A stretch of DNA of 64,000 bases from Chelatococcus sambhunathii (GCF_001418005.1 NZ_LIOL01000004.1:248001-312000), one strand, 5' to 3'; counted from the first letter of the stretch, positions 1-12,013 are shown. Translations and numbers: made by a program. The notes: generated by a model not told the origin, from the sequence alone.

Positions 1-1
1 G

Positions 2-319
2 GCGCTCCGGGCGGCAAAGGCCGCCGCCGGCCATCTCGTCAAGATCGAGATCGAGGTCGATACGCTCGACCAGCTCGCCGAGGTTATCGCGGAAGGGGCG
101 GATGTCGTCATGCTCGACAACATGGCGCCCGGCATGCTGGCCGAGGCGGTCGCCATGGTCGGCGGGCGCATGCGCACCGAAGCCTCGGGCGGCGTCGACC
201 TCACAAGCGTCCGCGCCATCGCCGAGACCGGCGTCGACGCCATCTCCGTCGGCGCCCTCACCCATTCGGCGCCGGTGTTGGATATCGGGCTCGATATCGC
301 CGTGGACGCTGCGGGTTGA
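2..319 (+). CDS. nadC: Nicotinate-nucleotide pyrophosphorylase (carboxylating), C-terminal part
   Basis: This is the 3' end of nadC; the gene enters from outside the window, so only the last 105 residues are present. NadC (quinolinate phosphoribosyltransferase) converts quinolinate and PRPP to nicotinate mononucleotide, CO2 and PPi in de novo NAD synthesis in the cytoplasm. The visible part carries the family's C-terminal barrel motifs: [20 protein letters not shown], the glycine-rich EASGGV and the phosphate-binding [13 protein letters not shown], followed by a short tail and a TGA stop. The reading frame is open from base 2. The identification is firm; nothing can be said about the start or promoter. 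Confidence 0.95.
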   Translation, partial: ALRAAKAAAGHLVKIEIEVDTLDQLAEVIAEGADVVMLDNMAPGMLAEAVAMVGGRMRTEASGGVDLTSVRAIAETGVDAISVGALTHSAPVLDIGLDIAVDAAG

Positions 320-323
320 GGTT

Positions 324-431
324 TCCCCTCCCCCTTGAGGGAGGGGCCAGGGGGTGGGGGTCGTGACGCAAGAGCACAGCCTCAGGCTTTTTGCGCCCCC
401 CTCCCTACCCTCCCCCACAAGGGGGGAGGGA
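324..431. repeat. Composite palindromic intergenic repeat (copy 1)
   Basis: Two GC-rich hairpins flank a short core. The left hairpin is CCCCTCCC/GGGAGGGG (325-346) and the right one CCCTCCCCC-ACAA-GGGGGGAGGG (408-430). Between them lies a core containing TCGTGACGCA and TGCGCCCCC. The same architecture recurs at 52256-52372, and a half element at 39121-39148. It sits just after the nadC stop, so it may also act as a transcription end. It fills most of the gap between nadC and the next gene. Confidence 0.75.
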
Positions 432-472
432 ATGCCGCCGCGGCGCACGCACCGGGCAGCGAAGGCAAAAAG

Positions 473-745
473 CTACCGCGGGCCGTAAATGATCCGCGGC
501 GGTGCCGATTTCGAGACGATGCGATGCCGGTGATACGGGCGGTGTGCCGGCCAATAGTCCTGGGCATAGACCACCCCACCCGAATAATGGACATTGGGAC
601 CGCCACCGCGCCACGCGGCAACGGGCCATTCCTCGTCCATCACGACGCAATGGCGGCAGCCGTGCTCATAGAAGCCGCCGGCGAGGGCCGCGCCGGGCGC
701 GGTAAGGCAGACGGCGAGTGCCGCAATTCTCACATGCACGATCAT
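473..745 (-). CDS. Small secreted hypothetical protein
   Basis: A 90-residue protein of unknown function. It begins with a clear signal peptide: a hydrophobic stretch at about residues 5-20 followed by an AxA-type cleavage region (PGAALAGG). The mature part of about 70 residues contains HGCRHC (two cysteines three apart) and a His/Tyr/Pro/Arg-rich tail (WPAHRPYHRHR). This composition is common in tiny periplasmic proteins of Hyphomicrobiales. The ATG at 745 was chosen because it starts the signal peptide; the longer frame upstream has no protein-like character. The paired cysteines and histidines could bind metal, but that is a guess. Confidence 0.6.
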   Translation of the reverse strand: MIVHVRIAALAVCLTAPGAALAGGFYEHGCRHCVVMDEEWPVAAWRGGGPNVHYSGGVVYAQDYWPAHRPYHRHRIVSKSAPPRIIYGPR

Positions 746-851
746 CGACGCCTCCGGCCGGGCCTGGAGCCCGTTGCGCGTTCCTGTTCCCGCAACGAAA
801 GGCCGAAAGCCGCGCCGGCGCAACGATAACGCGCTGTTAAGGTAAAGCCGC

Positions 852-2099
852 TCAGCGCTGGCCGGGCCGGAGCTGGTAGAAGACGTGCCGGCCAATGACG
901 TCCTTCTTCTTCAGGCGCTTGGCCCAATACGGGCGCACGTAATCGGCGTGGTAGTGCGTCGCGCCGCCGACATCGGCGAGATAGGTCGTGCCCTCCGTGA
1001 CCTCGCGGGCGACGCGTACCGCCCGTCGCCACGGGCCGGCCTCGGTGATGCGCAGGGAGCGGCCCTCGCAGGCGAAGGAGAACTGGCACGCCTTGTAGCG
1101 GTGGCGGTTTTGATAGACGACGCCGCAGACGGTGGAGGGGTAGAGGCCCGAGCGCACACGGTTGAGCACCACCTGGGCCACCGCGGCCTGCCCCGCCTCG
1201 CTCTCGCCACGGGCCTCGAAATAGATGGCTTCGGCGAGGCAGCGCTGCTCGCTCGACATCCGCTCGGGATCGATCAGATCGGCATATTGCGGACGCTCGT
1301 CGTTCTTCTCGACGATCGACAGGCCGTCGCCGACACGCACAGCGGCGTAGGACACCGGCGCCCCGGCGATCTCCATGGGCGTCGCATCCGCCGGTGCCGG
1401 CGTCGCAGAGGCGAGGCTCTCGGCGCGGGCGACGGCGGGGGTGGCACCGTCGACGACAGTGATGCCTGTGCCGGCGCTGGCTGCGACCGCGGGCGAGCGG
1501 GGCGCGAAGGAGCGCTCGGTCATCGTGTCGCTCTCGCTCGACCACGGCTCGAAAGCCACCATCTCGTCCGGCGAGGGGATGTCGAGCGCGCCTGGCATGA
1601 GAATGGTGGCGGGCAGCAGGCGCTCGTCGCGCGACAGCAGCATGCGCGACAGCATGGCGGCGCGCCCTTCCCGCTCGCTGCGGCCGAGGCGGCTGAGGCT
1701 CGGCCGCAAGGCGACCGGCGGATCGCCCTTGAGGTTGCGATCGACCTCCGGATAGCCCGGGGGCTCCGCCTTCATCTCGTCGCGCGGCGGAGCCTCGAAC
1801 GCAGCATCATCCGGCTGCGGATCCGACAGATCGAGAGCGGCGATATCGAAAAGATCGCCCGCGCCGCCGGCCGGCCCGCGCAGCAGCGCCTCGCCGAGCG
1901 CAGCGGAGGACGGCACGAGGTTGCCGAGCCTGGGGGCGAGGACGGGCGCGAGCGGAGCGGCGCTGATGCCGCTCGACAGGTCCTGCCCGGCGCTCGCGGT
2001 GAAGGAGACGAGCATGCCGCCGGCGAGCGCCCACGGCGCCACCGTGCCGCAGATCCACGCCATTCTCGACCGTCGCCAACGCACACGACGCAAACGCAT
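852..2099 (-). CDS. SleB-family cell wall hydrolase
   Basis: A 415-residue exported protein with a C-terminal Hydrolase_2 (SleB/CwlJ-like) domain at about residues 285-410. Domain marks are CLAEAIYFEARGE (its first Glu matches the catalytic position of SleB-type lytic transglycosylases), AVAQVVLNRV, YPSTVCGVVYQ, CQFSFAC and the end GATHYHADYVRPYW. The N-terminus has an Arg-rich start and one hydrophobic segment (about 15-38), a signal peptide or anchor. About 240 residues of low-complexity Ala/Pro/Glu linker follow. In bacteria that do not sporulate this family is thought to act in peptidoglycan remodelling. I preferred the ATG at 2099 over an in-frame TTG at 2108. The gene stands alone on the minus strand. 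Confidence 0.85.
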   Translation of the reverse strand: MRLRRVRWRRSRMAWICGTVAPWALAGGMLVSFTASAGQDLSSGISAAPLAPVLAPRLGNLVPSSAALGEALLRGPAGGAGDLFDIAALDLSDPQPDDAAFEAPPRDEMKAEPPGYPEVDRNLKGDPPVALRPSLSRLGRSEREGRAAMLSRMLLSRDERLLPATILMPGALDIPSPDEMVAFEPWSSESDTMTERSFAPRSPAVAASAGTGITVVDGATPAVARAESLASATPAPADATPMEIAGAPVSYAAVRVGDGLSIVEKNDERPQYADLIDPERMSSEQRCLAEAIYFEARGESEAGQAAVAQVVLNRVRSGLYPSTVCGVVYQNRHRYKACQFSFACEGRSLRITEAGPWRRAVRVAREVTEGTTYLADVGGATHYHADYVRPYWAKRLKKKDVIGRHVFYQLRPGQR

Positions 2100-2253
2100 G
2101 TCACCCAACGCCGCTCATGACCACCAGGCAAGGACGGACAAGCGTTGCGGCTCCGCCACAGGCAAATGCCCGCCCCTCTCCCGAAAAGTTATCGCGTCGT
2201 AACGTTGAGAGACGGTTAAGCGGCGCCCGAGCGATCTGTGCCAAAGCGGACGG

Positions 2254-3117
2254 TCAGTCGGAAAACCCCTCCGAGGCGATGTTGAGGACGCGCCCGCAGT
2301 GCTTGCAATGCACCGCGTCGGCATCGTGCCGCTCGAGCCCGCAGGATGGACAGGCGTGATAGACCTTCGTGGGCCGGAACAGAGCCCGCGCGAGGTTCAC
2401 GAACATGGCGACGCCGACAACCATTGTGACCACGGTCAGCATCCGCCCGACCGTATCGGTCATGATGATGTCGCCGAAGCCGGTCGTCGTCAGCGTTGTG
2501 ACGGTGAAATAGAGGGCGTCGAGATAGTTGTTGATGCCCGGGTTGCGGCCGTATTCCCACACGAAGACGACCGACGTGATCATCAGGATGAAGACGGCGA
2601 GGTTGACGCTCGCCCTCACCGCCTCCTCGTTCTCGCGGTAGGCGGGGAAGATCGCCGTGATTTCGCGCGACATGTAGGGCGACTGCAGGAAGCGCGAGAT
2701 GCGCAGGAGGCGCAGGAACGCGAAGTTGTTGGCGAGCACCGGCACCACGAGCGAGAAGATGACGATCGCGTCGACAAGCGAGGCCCCGCGCAGCGGGAAC
2801 CGCCAGGGCGTCGGCGCGATCGCCATGCGTGCCGCGTAGTCGACGGTCAGCACCGCCGCCACGAGATAATCGATCCAGTGGCGGTCCCCTTCCGGATAGA
2901 TGACCGTGGCGATCAGAAAATAAAGGATGGTGACCGCATCGAAGCCGATCAGCCCGAGCCGGAACCAGAAGCTCGGCCGGCTGTCGCCGAAATAGAGGAT
3001 GGCGAGGCGTCGGCGCCATTTCGCGCGCGGGGGCGAGACGGTTTCGGCGAGGGGACGCCGCCGTGCCACCTCCTGCGGTCGGCCTGCGCCTCTCTTCCTC
3101 GCCCCGCCCTGCGCCAT
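2254..3117 (-). CDS. Voltage-gated K+ channel-like protein with C-terminal zinc ribbon
   Basis: A 287-residue six-helix ion channel. Helices S1-S4 lie at about 52-145, with an S4-like FLRLLRISRFLQ carrying spaced arginines. S5 is at about 170-188, the pore helix and selectivity filter TTTGFGD at 210-216, and S6 at about 224-245. The filter matches the TVGYG/TTGFGD class of bacterial K+ channels. Unusually, the protein ends in a short CPSCG...CKHCG zinc ribbon (Cys 256, 259, 271, 274) instead of a cyclic-nucleotide or RCK domain. The ATG at 3117 lies just after the upstream ppdK stop (7-bp gap), so the two are probably co-transcribed. Ion selectivity is inferred from the filter only. Confidence 0.85.
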   Translation of the reverse strand: MAQGGARKRGAGRPQEVARRRPLAETVSPPRAKWRRRLAILYFGDSRPSFWFRLGLIGFDAVTILYFLIATVIYPEGDRHWIDYLVAAVLTVDYAARMAIAPTPWRFPLRGASLVDAIVIFSLVVPVLANNFAFLRLLRISRFLQSPYMSREITAIFPAYRENEEAVRASVNLAVFILMITSVVFVWEYGRNPGINNYLDALYFTVTTLTTTGFGDIIMTDTVGRMLTVVTMVVGVAMFVNLARALFRPTKVYHACPSCGLERHDADAVHCKHCGRVLNIASEGFSD

Positions 3118-3124
3118 GACGCCG

Positions 3125-5803
<2,679 letters not shown>

Positions 5804-5918
5804 CACCGACCCCGTTCGTGGTCACTCTTCGCGCCTGCAGCACAGGCGCTGAAGGCTTGGCCCATCCGGGCGCAAAAGGCAATGCGCCGAAGGACGGGTG
5901 AGTTCCTGCCGCTGCCCC

Positions 5919-6482
5919 TCAAATCGATTTTGACGGCGGCTCCGCATTGCGCGCTTTCGCCGCAGGCGCGCCCTCCTCCACCCGGCCCAGCGCGGCGATG
6001 AGGCGGGCGAGAAGCTCGGACAGTTGCTCGACCTCTCCGGGCGAGAAGGCGGAAAGGATGCGCCGCTCGTTGGCGACATGGTCGACCACGGCCGCATCGA
6101 CCGTGGCGAGCCCCTTGTCCGTCAGGCGGACGATCACGGCACGTCGGTCCTGCGGCGACGGCTCGCGCGTGATGAAACCGTTCTTCTCCAGCCGGTCGAG
6201 ACGGCTCGTCATGGTGCCGGAGGTGAGCATGAGCTGCGACCACAGCGCCGTCGGCGTCAGCGCATAGGGCGCCCCGGAGCGGCGCAGCGAGGCGAGCACG
6301 TCGAAATCCCCCCGGCCGAGGCCGTGATCGCGGAACACCGCCGCCAGCCGCTCGGAGAGCAGCTGCGCCGCCTGCGACAGCCGGCCGAGCGGCACCATCG
6401 GCGAAGGGTCGATGTCCGGCCGCTCCCGCCGCCACTGCTCCGCGATGCGCTCCGCACGCTCTGGCCCGATCGCCTCGTCCAT
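5919..6482 (-). CDS. MarR-family transcriptional regulator
   Basis: A 187-residue regulator with a MarR winged helix at about residues 45-150. Visible marks are FDVLASLRRSGAPYALTPTALWSQLMLTSGTMTSRLDRLEKNGFI (helix-turn-helix and recognition helix) and the wing DRRAVIVRLTDKGLA. It probably binds DNA as a dimer and is released by a small ligand. It is transcribed away from an EamA-type transporter, and the 117-bp gap between them holds a perfect 16-bp palindrome 24 bp before its own start. This arrangement suggests it represses itself and the transporter. The ligand is unknown. Confidence 0.92.
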   Translation of the reverse strand: MDEAIGPERAERIAEQWRRERPDIDPSPMVPLGRLSQAAQLLSERLAAVFRDHGLGRGDFDVLASLRRSGAPYALTPTALWSQLMLTSGTMTSRLDRLEKNGFITREPSPQDRRAVIVRLTDKGLATVDAAVVDHVANERRILSAFSPGEVEQLSELLARLIAALGRVEEGAPAAKARNAEPPSKSI

Positions 6483-6505
6483 CCCGTTTCACCCGCTTGA
6501 CAGTT

Positions 6506-6521
6506 ATCTTGAATTCAAGAT
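6506..6521. promoter_or_regulatory. Predicted MarR operator palindrome
   Basis: ATCTTGAATTCAAGAT is a perfect 16-bp inverted repeat in the divergent MarR/EamA promoter region. Its TTGA...TCAA core and 16-bp size match typical MarR-family operators. A related half-site, TCAAAGATA, follows at 6529-6537. The surrounding 40 bases are AT-rich compared with the genome, as expected for a promoter. Confidence 0.7.
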
Positions 6522-6599
6522 TATTAACTCAAAGATATTCTGCCGTCCGTGGCCGCCCTGCGCAAGGGCGCCCGACGACGCACTGCTCGAGGAACCCGC

Positions 6600-7478
6600 A
6601 TGTCCACCGCACTCGCGCTGCTCGTCAGCGTCGGCTTTCTCATCGCCCTGACGGTCAATCTTGCCAAGGGCGCCGCTGCCATCGGCATCACCGGGCCGGA
6701 ATTCGCCTTCTGGATGGCGCTCGGCGCGGGCGTCGTGCTGCTTGTGCTCGCCGCCGCCCGCGGCGAACGGCCGGCCCTGACGCGCGAACATCTCGTCTAT
6801 TACGCGCTCGCCGGCCTTCTCGCCGTCGCGGCACCCAACTATATCGGCTTCGAGGTGGCGGCCCGGGCAGGTGCAGCCTATGCCTCGGTGCCCTATGCCC
6901 TGTCGCCGCTGATCACCTACGCCCTCGCCGTGTCCGTCAGGATCGACGCGCCGTCCGGCAAGCGCATCGCGGGACTGGTGCTCGGCTGCCTCGGCACGGC
7001 GCTCGTCGTCGCCAACATGATCGCGCGGGCCGACGGCACCTCGCCGGCCTGGCTGTTCGCCGCTTTGCTGGTGCCGCTCTCCGTCGCCTTCGGCAATGTG
7101 CATCGCACGCTCTACTGGCCGAAGGGCTCCGCGCCGATGGCGCTCGCCGCCGCCATGCTGCTCGCCGGCGCGCTGTGGCTCTCGCCCTTCGTGGCCGTCA
7201 ACGGCACGCAACTCCTGGCACGCGGACCGGCGAGCGGGTCCGGCGCCATCATCGCGGCGCAGGTCGGCGTCTCGGCGCTGATGTACGTGCTTTACTTCCA
7301 GCTGCAGCGTGTCGCAGGGCCGGTCTATCTCAGCCAGATCGGCTATGTCGCGGCCGGCTTCGGCGTGGCCATCGCGGTCGCGGTCTTCGCCGAGACGGTG
7401 ACGCTCGCTATGCTCGCCGGCCTCGCGCTCATCGCCGGCGGCGTCTTCCTCGTCACGCCCAGGCGCAGCCCGGCCTGA
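6600..7478 (+). CDS. EamA/DMT-family transporter
   Basis: A 292-residue inner membrane protein with about ten hydrophobic helices arranged as two five-helix halves, the EamA (drug/metabolite transporter) pattern. Helix-rich segments run from STALALLVSVGFLIALTV through ALAGLALIAGGVFLV near the end. The second half opens around residue 150 and includes QLQRVAGPVYLSQIGYVAAGFGVAIAVAVF, typical for the family. The ATG at 6600 has a GAGGA Shine-Dalgarno about 6 bases upstream; the longer upstream frame is Arg-rich and unlikely. It is divergent from a MarR regulator and probably controlled by it. The substrate (amino acid, metabolite or drug efflux) cannot be told from sequence. Confidence 0.88.
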   Translation: MSTALALLVSVGFLIALTVNLAKGAAAIGITGPEFAFWMALGAGVVLLVLAAARGERPALTREHLVYYALAGLLAVAAPNYIGFEVAARAGAAYASVPYALSPLITYALAVSVRIDAPSGKRIAGLVLGCLGTALVVANMIARADGTSPAWLFAALLVPLSVAFGNVHRTLYWPKGSAPMALAAAMLLAGALWLSPFVAVNGTQLLARGPASGSGAIIAAQVGVSALMYVLYFQLQRVAGPVYLSQIGYVAAGFGVAIAVAVFAETVTLAMLAGLALIAGGVFLVTPRRSPA

Positions 7479-7625
7479 TCAGAGTCGGCCGCCGAAGAGC
7501 CCGAGGATGCCGACGAGGATGAGGTAGAGCGCGACGATATAGTTGAGCAAGCGCGGCACGATGAGGATCAGCACGCCGGCGATGAGGGCGACCAGCGGCT
7601 GGATGACGATGAGATTGGCGGTCAT
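7479..7625 (-). CDS. DUF3096-like small membrane protein
   Basis: A 48-residue protein that is nearly all hydrophobic: it starts MTANLIVIQPLVALIAG and ends LVGILGLFGGRL, giving two short membrane helices around a PRLLNY turn. This is the DUF3096 pattern. Translation of the minus strand from the ATG at 7625 gives a clean frame with an AGGAG ribosome-binding site 7 bases upstream. The stop directly abuts the stop of the EamA gene on the other strand (7478/7479). Function is unknown. Confidence 0.8.
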   Translation of the reverse strand: MTANLIVIQPLVALIAGVLILIVPRLLNYIVALYLILVGILGLFGGRL

Positions 7626-7727
7626 GGCGCTCTCCTGTCAGGGCGTAGTGTCAAGCCCGACAGGCAACGCCGCGCAATCGCCGGTTGTTCCGGCGGTGGC
7701 CTTCAGTCCGCCGAACCGCCCTCACGC

Positions 7728-7790
7728 ATCATGCCCGCGCTCGCGGGCGTTCAGCCCCAGGCGCGCATAAGGCGTGGATGGCAACAGCAC
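7728..7790. repeat. Intergenic palindromic repeat with GCGTGGATGGC tail
   Basis: GCCCGCG-CT-CGCGGGC (7733-7748) forms a hairpin, followed about 25 bases later by AAGGCGTGGATGGC. The same order occurs, inverted, at 32513-32590, so this is a dispersed repeat. The rest of the 268-bp gap (7626-7893) between the DUF3096 and glyS genes shows no coding potential that I can support. Confidence 0.6.
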
Positions 7791-7893
7791 CGCGCATGCG
7801 CGTTGCGTCTCCTGGAAGGGCCGCAAGTCGGACAAGCCCGCCTTGCGTTGAACAAGCCCGGCCATGCCGGCGGCGATCGAGGGCATTCGGTGA

Positions 7894-10026
7894 TCAGCCC
7901 TCGATCCTGGAGAAATCCGCCACCTCGCGGGTCGCCTCGCGGATGGCGTTGAGCAGCTTCAGCCGGTTCTCGCGCAGGGCGGGATCCTCGGCATTGACCG
8001 TCACCTTGTCGAAGAAGGCATCGACCGCGGGGCGCAGCGCCGCGAGCGCCCGCATGGCGCCCTCAAAATCCTCACGCGCAACGGCTGCAGAGGCGTCGCG
8101 CCGCGCCGCATCGAGCGCCACGGCAAGGCCCTTCTCTTCGATCTGGCCGGCCCGGGCAATGAGCGCAAGGTCGGGCGCCCCGCCGTAGCTGCGCCCGTCC
8201 TTCTTCTCCTCGATGCGCAGGATGTTGGCGGCCCGCTTGTAGCCGGCGAGCAGGTTCCTGCCGTCCTCGGTGTCGAGGAAGCGGCCGAGCGCCTCCACGC
8301 GCCGGACGATGAGCACGAGGTCGTCCTGGCCCTCGAGCGCGAAGACGGCATCGATGAGGTCGTGCCGCGCACCCTTGTCACGCAGATAGACCTTGAGACG
8401 GTCGGCGAAGAAGGCGAGGAGGTCCTCGAGCGTCGAGACCTTCGGCGTGCCGGCCGGCAATTCGTAGCTCGACGTCAGCCGGCCGACGACGACGAGATCG
8501 TCGAGGAACTGCACGAGCTTCAGCCGGACGCCATTCTCCAGCACCAGCCGGATGACGCCGAGCGCCGCGCGCCTGAGCGCATACGGGTCCTTCGAGCCGG
8601 TCGGCTTCTCGTCGATGGACCAGAAGCCGACGAGGGTGTCGAGCTTGTCGGCGAGGGCCACCGCGATGCTGACCGGCGCGTCCGGCACTCGGTCCGACGG
8701 GCCCTGCGGCTTGTAATGGTCCTCGACGGCGGCGGCGACCGCCGCATCCTCGCCCTGCTCGGTGGCATAATAGCGACCCATGAGGCCCTGCAGTTCGGGG
8801 AACTCGCCGACCATCTCGCTGACGAGATCAGCCTTGGCGAGGCGTGCGGCCCGCTCGGCCTTGTCCGCATCGGCCCCGACGATCGGGGCAAGCTCGCGCG
8901 CCAGCGCGGCGAGGCGCGCGACGCGCTCGCCCTGGGTGCCAAGCTTCTCGTGGAAGACGATCGAATCGAGCTTCGGCAGCCGGTCTTCCAGCCTCGTGCG
9001 CTTGTCCGTCTCCCAGAAGAACTTGGCGTCCGACAGGCGGGCGCGCACCACGCGGCCGTTGCCGGCGACGATGGCCGCGCCGCCGTCCTTCGCCTCGACG
9101 TTGGACACGAGGATGAAGCGGTTGGCGAGCTTGCCCGTCTTGCCGTCGCGCAGCACGAAACATTTCTGGTTGGCGCGGATGGTGGCGCGGATCACCTCCG
9201 GCGGCACGGCGAGAAAGTCCTCGTCGAAGGAGCCCATCAGCACGACCGGCCACTCGACGAGGCCGGCCACCTCTTCCAGCAGCCCCTCGTCCTCGACGAG
9301 CTCGAGCCCCTGCGCGAAGGCGAGATTCCTCGCCTCGTTGAGGATGATGTCCTTGCGCCGGTCAAGGTCGAGCACGACCTTGGCCTGTTCCAGCGACGTG
9401 ACGTAGTCGTCGTAGCGGCGCACGAGGATGAGGCCCGGCGCCATGAAGCGGTGGCCGAAGGTCACGTCCGAGGAGGCGATGCCGCCCACCTCGAAGCGCA
9501 CCACGTCCGGCATCTCGGTCTCGGGGCCGAAGGTGCACAGGATGGAGTGCAGCGGCCGCACCCAGCGCAGCGCGCCCGGCTCCGCGGAGGCTTTGCCCCA
9601 GCGCATCGACTTCGGCCAGGGGAAGCTGCGGATGACGTCGGGCACGATCTCGGCGACGACCTCGGGCGTGTCGCGGCCCGGGCGCTCGATGACGGCGACG
9701 TAGAACTCGCCCTTCTTCGGGTCGGTGACGACCTTCGCCTCGTCGAGCGAGACGAGGCCGGCGCTCTTCAGGAAACCCTGCACGGCGCTCTCGGGCGCGC
9801 CGACGCGAGGGCCCTTCTTCTCCTCGCGCACGTCCGGCTGCCGGGCCGGCAAGCCGACGACCTGCAGGGCGAGCCGGCGCGGCGTCACATAGGCCCTGGC
9901 GCCCTCATAGACGAGGCCACGCTCGACGAGCGCGTCGGTGACGAGCTTCTTCAGGTCCTCCGCCGCCTTGCGCTGCATGCGGGCAGGGATTTCTTCGCAG
10001 AAGAGTTCGAGGAGAAGATCGGGCAT
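7894..10026 (-). CDS. glyS: Glycyl-tRNA synthetase beta subunit
   Basis: A 710-residue beta chain of the alpha2beta2-type glycyl-tRNA synthetase. It recognises tRNA-Gly and is needed together with GlyQ for aminoacylation. The start [17 protein letters not shown] is the family hallmark, and [28 protein letters not shown], the HD-like region around [10 protein letters not shown] and the C-terminal anticodon-binding domain (about 570-690) follow in order. Length is normal. The start lies only 7 bp after the stop of a DUF3800 gene, which itself follows glyQ. So the two synthetase subunits are separated by a foreign-looking gene yet probably still share a transcript. Confidence 0.98.
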   Translation of the reverse strand: MPDLLLELFCEEIPARMQRKAAEDLKKLVTDALVERGLVYEGARAYVTPRRLALQVVGLPARQPDVREEKKGPRVGAPESAVQGFLKSAGLVSLDEAKVVTDPKKGEFYVAVIERPGRDTPEVVAEIVPDVIRSFPWPKSMRWGKASAEPGALRWVRPLHSILCTFGPETEMPDVVRFEVGGIASSDVTFGHRFMAPGLILVRRYDDYVTSLEQAKVVLDLDRRKDIILNEARNLAFAQGLELVEDEGLLEEVAGLVEWPVVLMGSFDEDFLAVPPEVIRATIRANQKCFVLRDGKTGKLANRFILVSNVEAKDGGAAIVAGNGRVVRARLSDAKFFWETDKRTRLEDRLPKLDSIVFHEKLGTQGERVARLAALARELAPIVGADADKAERAARLAKADLVSEMVGEFPELQGLMGRYYATEQGEDAAVAAAVEDHYKPQGPSDRVPDAPVSIAVALADKLDTLVGFWSIDEKPTGSKDPYALRRAALGVIRLVLENGVRLKLVQFLDDLVVVGRLTSSYELPAGTPKVSTLEDLLAFFADRLKVYLRDKGARHDLIDAVFALEGQDDLVLIVRRVEALGRFLDTEDGRNLLAGYKRAANILRIEEKKDGRSYGGAPDLALIARAGQIEEKGLAVALDAARRDASAAVAREDFEGAMRALAALRPAVDAFFDKVTVNAEDPALRENRLKLLNAIREATREVADFSRIEG

Positions 10027-10033
10027 AGTTCCG

Positions 10034-10732
10034 TCAATCTTGCCGCTTCACGAGGAGGCCATGGGTAACACCACCTTCGGCAGCGAACATGCCGTCGATG
10101 ACGTCGTAAAATTCACTGTCGTCTTTCTCGTATCTGCGCCAAAGCGCATATGACACGAGATCGGCGAACTGAACGAGACACGAGGCAGCCGAGTCGACGA
10201 AAAACGGCACATCTGCAAGGTTGTGTAACTTGCCATTGCGATGCCCGGAAAATCGGAACTCGGTCGTCAGCGCCTGAATGCGCGTCTCCATTGTCGACTT
10301 GTCGAAGACGATGAGCCCGCGCTGGGAATTGCCGTCGAGATGCATGCGCCGGAGTGTCTTGTCAAAGCGAGATGCAATCTCTTCAAAAGCATATTCCACC
10401 GGATCTTCGGGGCTCACGGCTGCCTTATCGACGACAACACCGAAAAGCGCCCATTGCCCATAGAGCCTGCGAACGCAGGCGAGCGCATCCAGCAGCACGG
10501 TGCGGCGACGGCTCTGGGGAAATTTCCGCCAGTAACCGCGCCCGGCAAGAATCTGATTGCCGTGAAATTCGAGCTTCTCCGGCTCGGGGTGGTCGAGCGT
10601 CGCGGCGAGCTTGTCGAGCTCGGTTTCAAGATAGAAGGTCTGGCGCTCGAAGACGCTCACCCCCGCCAGAACGAAATGTCGCTCGGCGGCATTCTTGGGT
10701 GATCCGGCGTCGTCGAGATAGAGGATGTGCAT
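10034..10732 (-). CDS. DUF3800-domain protein inserted between glyQ and glyS
   Basis: A 232-residue protein of the DUF3800 family. Family marks are the N-terminal [12 protein letters not shown], the LEFHGN segment (about 50), VFDKST (about 150), and [15 protein letters not shown] near the end. These spaced acidic residues (DD, E, D, D) suggest an RNase H-like nuclease fold; that is inference, and no biochemical role is established to my knowledge. Base composition looks lower in GC than flanking glyS and glyQ, suggesting acquisition by transfer. It sits 110 bp after glyQ and 7 bp before glyS on the same strand. The ATG at 10732 matches the usual family start; an in-frame ATG at 10774 is an alternative. 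Confidence 0.85.
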   Translation of the reverse strand: MHILYLDDAGSPKNAAERHFVLAGVSVFERQTFYLETELDKLAATLDHPEPEKLEFHGNQILAGRGYWRKFPQSRRRTVLLDALACVRRLYGQWALFGVVVDKAAVSPEDPVEYAFEEIASRFDKTLRRMHLDGNSQRGLIVFDKSTMETRIQALTTEFRFSGHRNGKLHNLADVPFFVDSAASCLVQFADLVSYALWRRYEKDDSEFYDVIDGMFAAEGGVTHGLLVKRQD

Positions 10733-10842
10733 AAGAAAAGCAGCCGAGTGAACACCTGGTTCAGCGGACCGCATAGGGCAGCCCTCTCGACCGCATGTCT
10801 GATATGACGACAGACGGTCGAGAAATCAAGGGACGTTGTATC

Positions 10843-11790
10843 TCACATTCCGCCCCCTTCCGTCGCCAGCCATGCCGCGCCGCAAGCCTTGGCGAGCTCG
10901 CGCACGCGCAAGATGTAGCTCTGGCGCTCGGTGACCGAGATGACGCCGCGAGCGTCGAGCAGATTGAAGACGTGGCTCGCCTTGATGCACTGGTCATAGG
11001 CCGGCAGGGCGAGCTTGTGGCGCCTGTCGTTGTCGCCGTCGCCCGCCGTGCCCGCCGCGATCAGGCGGCGGCATTCCTCCTCCGCGTCCTTGAAGTGGCG
11101 GAAGAGCATCTCGGTGTCGGCATGTTCGAAGTTGTGGCGCGAATATTCCTGCTCGGCCTGCAGGAAGATCTCGCCATAGGTGACCTTGTTCGCCCCCTCG
11201 CCACCGTTGAAGTTGAGGTCGTAGACGTTCTCCACGCCCTGGACATACATGGCGAGGCGCTCGAGCCCGTAGGTCAGCTCGCCCGCCACCGGCGCGCATT
11301 CGAAGCCCGCCACCTGCTGAAAGTAGGTGAACTGGCTCACCTCCATGCCATCGCACCAGCACTCCCAGCCGAGGCCCCAGGCGCCGAGCGTCGGGCTTTC
11401 CCAGTCGTCCTCGACGAAACGGATGTCGTGCAGCGCCGGATCGATGCCGATGGCATAGAGCGACTGCAGGTAGAGGTCCTGCAGGTCCTTCGGGCTCGGC
11501 TTCAGGATGACCTGGAACTGATAGTAATGCTGCAGGCGGTTGGGGTTTTCGCCGTAGCGCCCGTCCTTAGGCCGGCGTGAGGGCTGCACGTAGGCCGCCC
11601 GCCAGGGCTTGGGGCCGAGCGCCCTCAGCGTCGTCGCCGGATGGAAGGTGCCGGCTCCAACCTCCATGTCGTAGGGCTGCAGGATGACGCAGCCGCGCTC
11701 CGCCCAGAAGCGCTGCAGGGTGAGGATCAGCCCCTGGAAGGATCGCGCGGGGCTCATGTGGCTATCAGTCATCCGTTCGGCCGCGCTCAT
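10843..11790 (-). CDS. glyQ: Glycyl-tRNA synthetase alpha subunit
   Basis: A 315-residue class II synthetase alpha chain carrying the catalytic core. [48 protein letters not shown] (motif 1 region), [21 protein letters not shown] (motif 2), and the late [11 protein letters not shown] (motif 3) are all present. With GlyS it charges tRNA-Gly. The ATG at 11790 has an AAGGGG ribosome-binding site 6 bases upstream; internal ATGs at 11772 and 11757 lack one. It is the first synthetase gene of the minus-strand glyQ-DUF3800-glyS group and is followed by 110 bp without a gene. Confidence 0.98.
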   Translation of the reverse strand: MSAAERMTDSHMSPARSFQGLILTLQRFWAERGCVILQPYDMEVGAGTFHPATTLRALGPKPWRAAYVQPSRRPKDGRYGENPNRLQHYYQFQVILKPSPKDLQDLYLQSLYAIGIDPALHDIRFVEDDWESPTLGAWGLGWECWCDGMEVSQFTYFQQVAGFECAPVAGELTYGLERLAMYVQGVENVYDLNFNGGEGANKVTYGEIFLQAEQEYSRHNFEHADTEMLFRHFKDAEEECRRLIAAGTAGDGDNDRRHKLALPAYDQCIKASHVFNLLDARGVISVTERQSYILRVRELAKACGAAWLATEGGGM

Positions 11791-12013
11791 CGCCGCCCCT
11801 TCATCGAGAACATCCGTCCGCCCGCAGGCGGGATCGCGGCAACCTAGCCGCCAGACCTTTCAAGTCAACGGCTTCCTCTGCGCATGAAGGCACCTTCCCC
11901 CGGCTCACCCCATGGTTGCAGGCCAGGTGCAGCGGCGCACATCGCCAGGACGAGGCGCAGGGCATGCTCCTGTCGTCGGCGGAACGAACCGCCTACGGAA
12001 CCGGAGAACGGCC

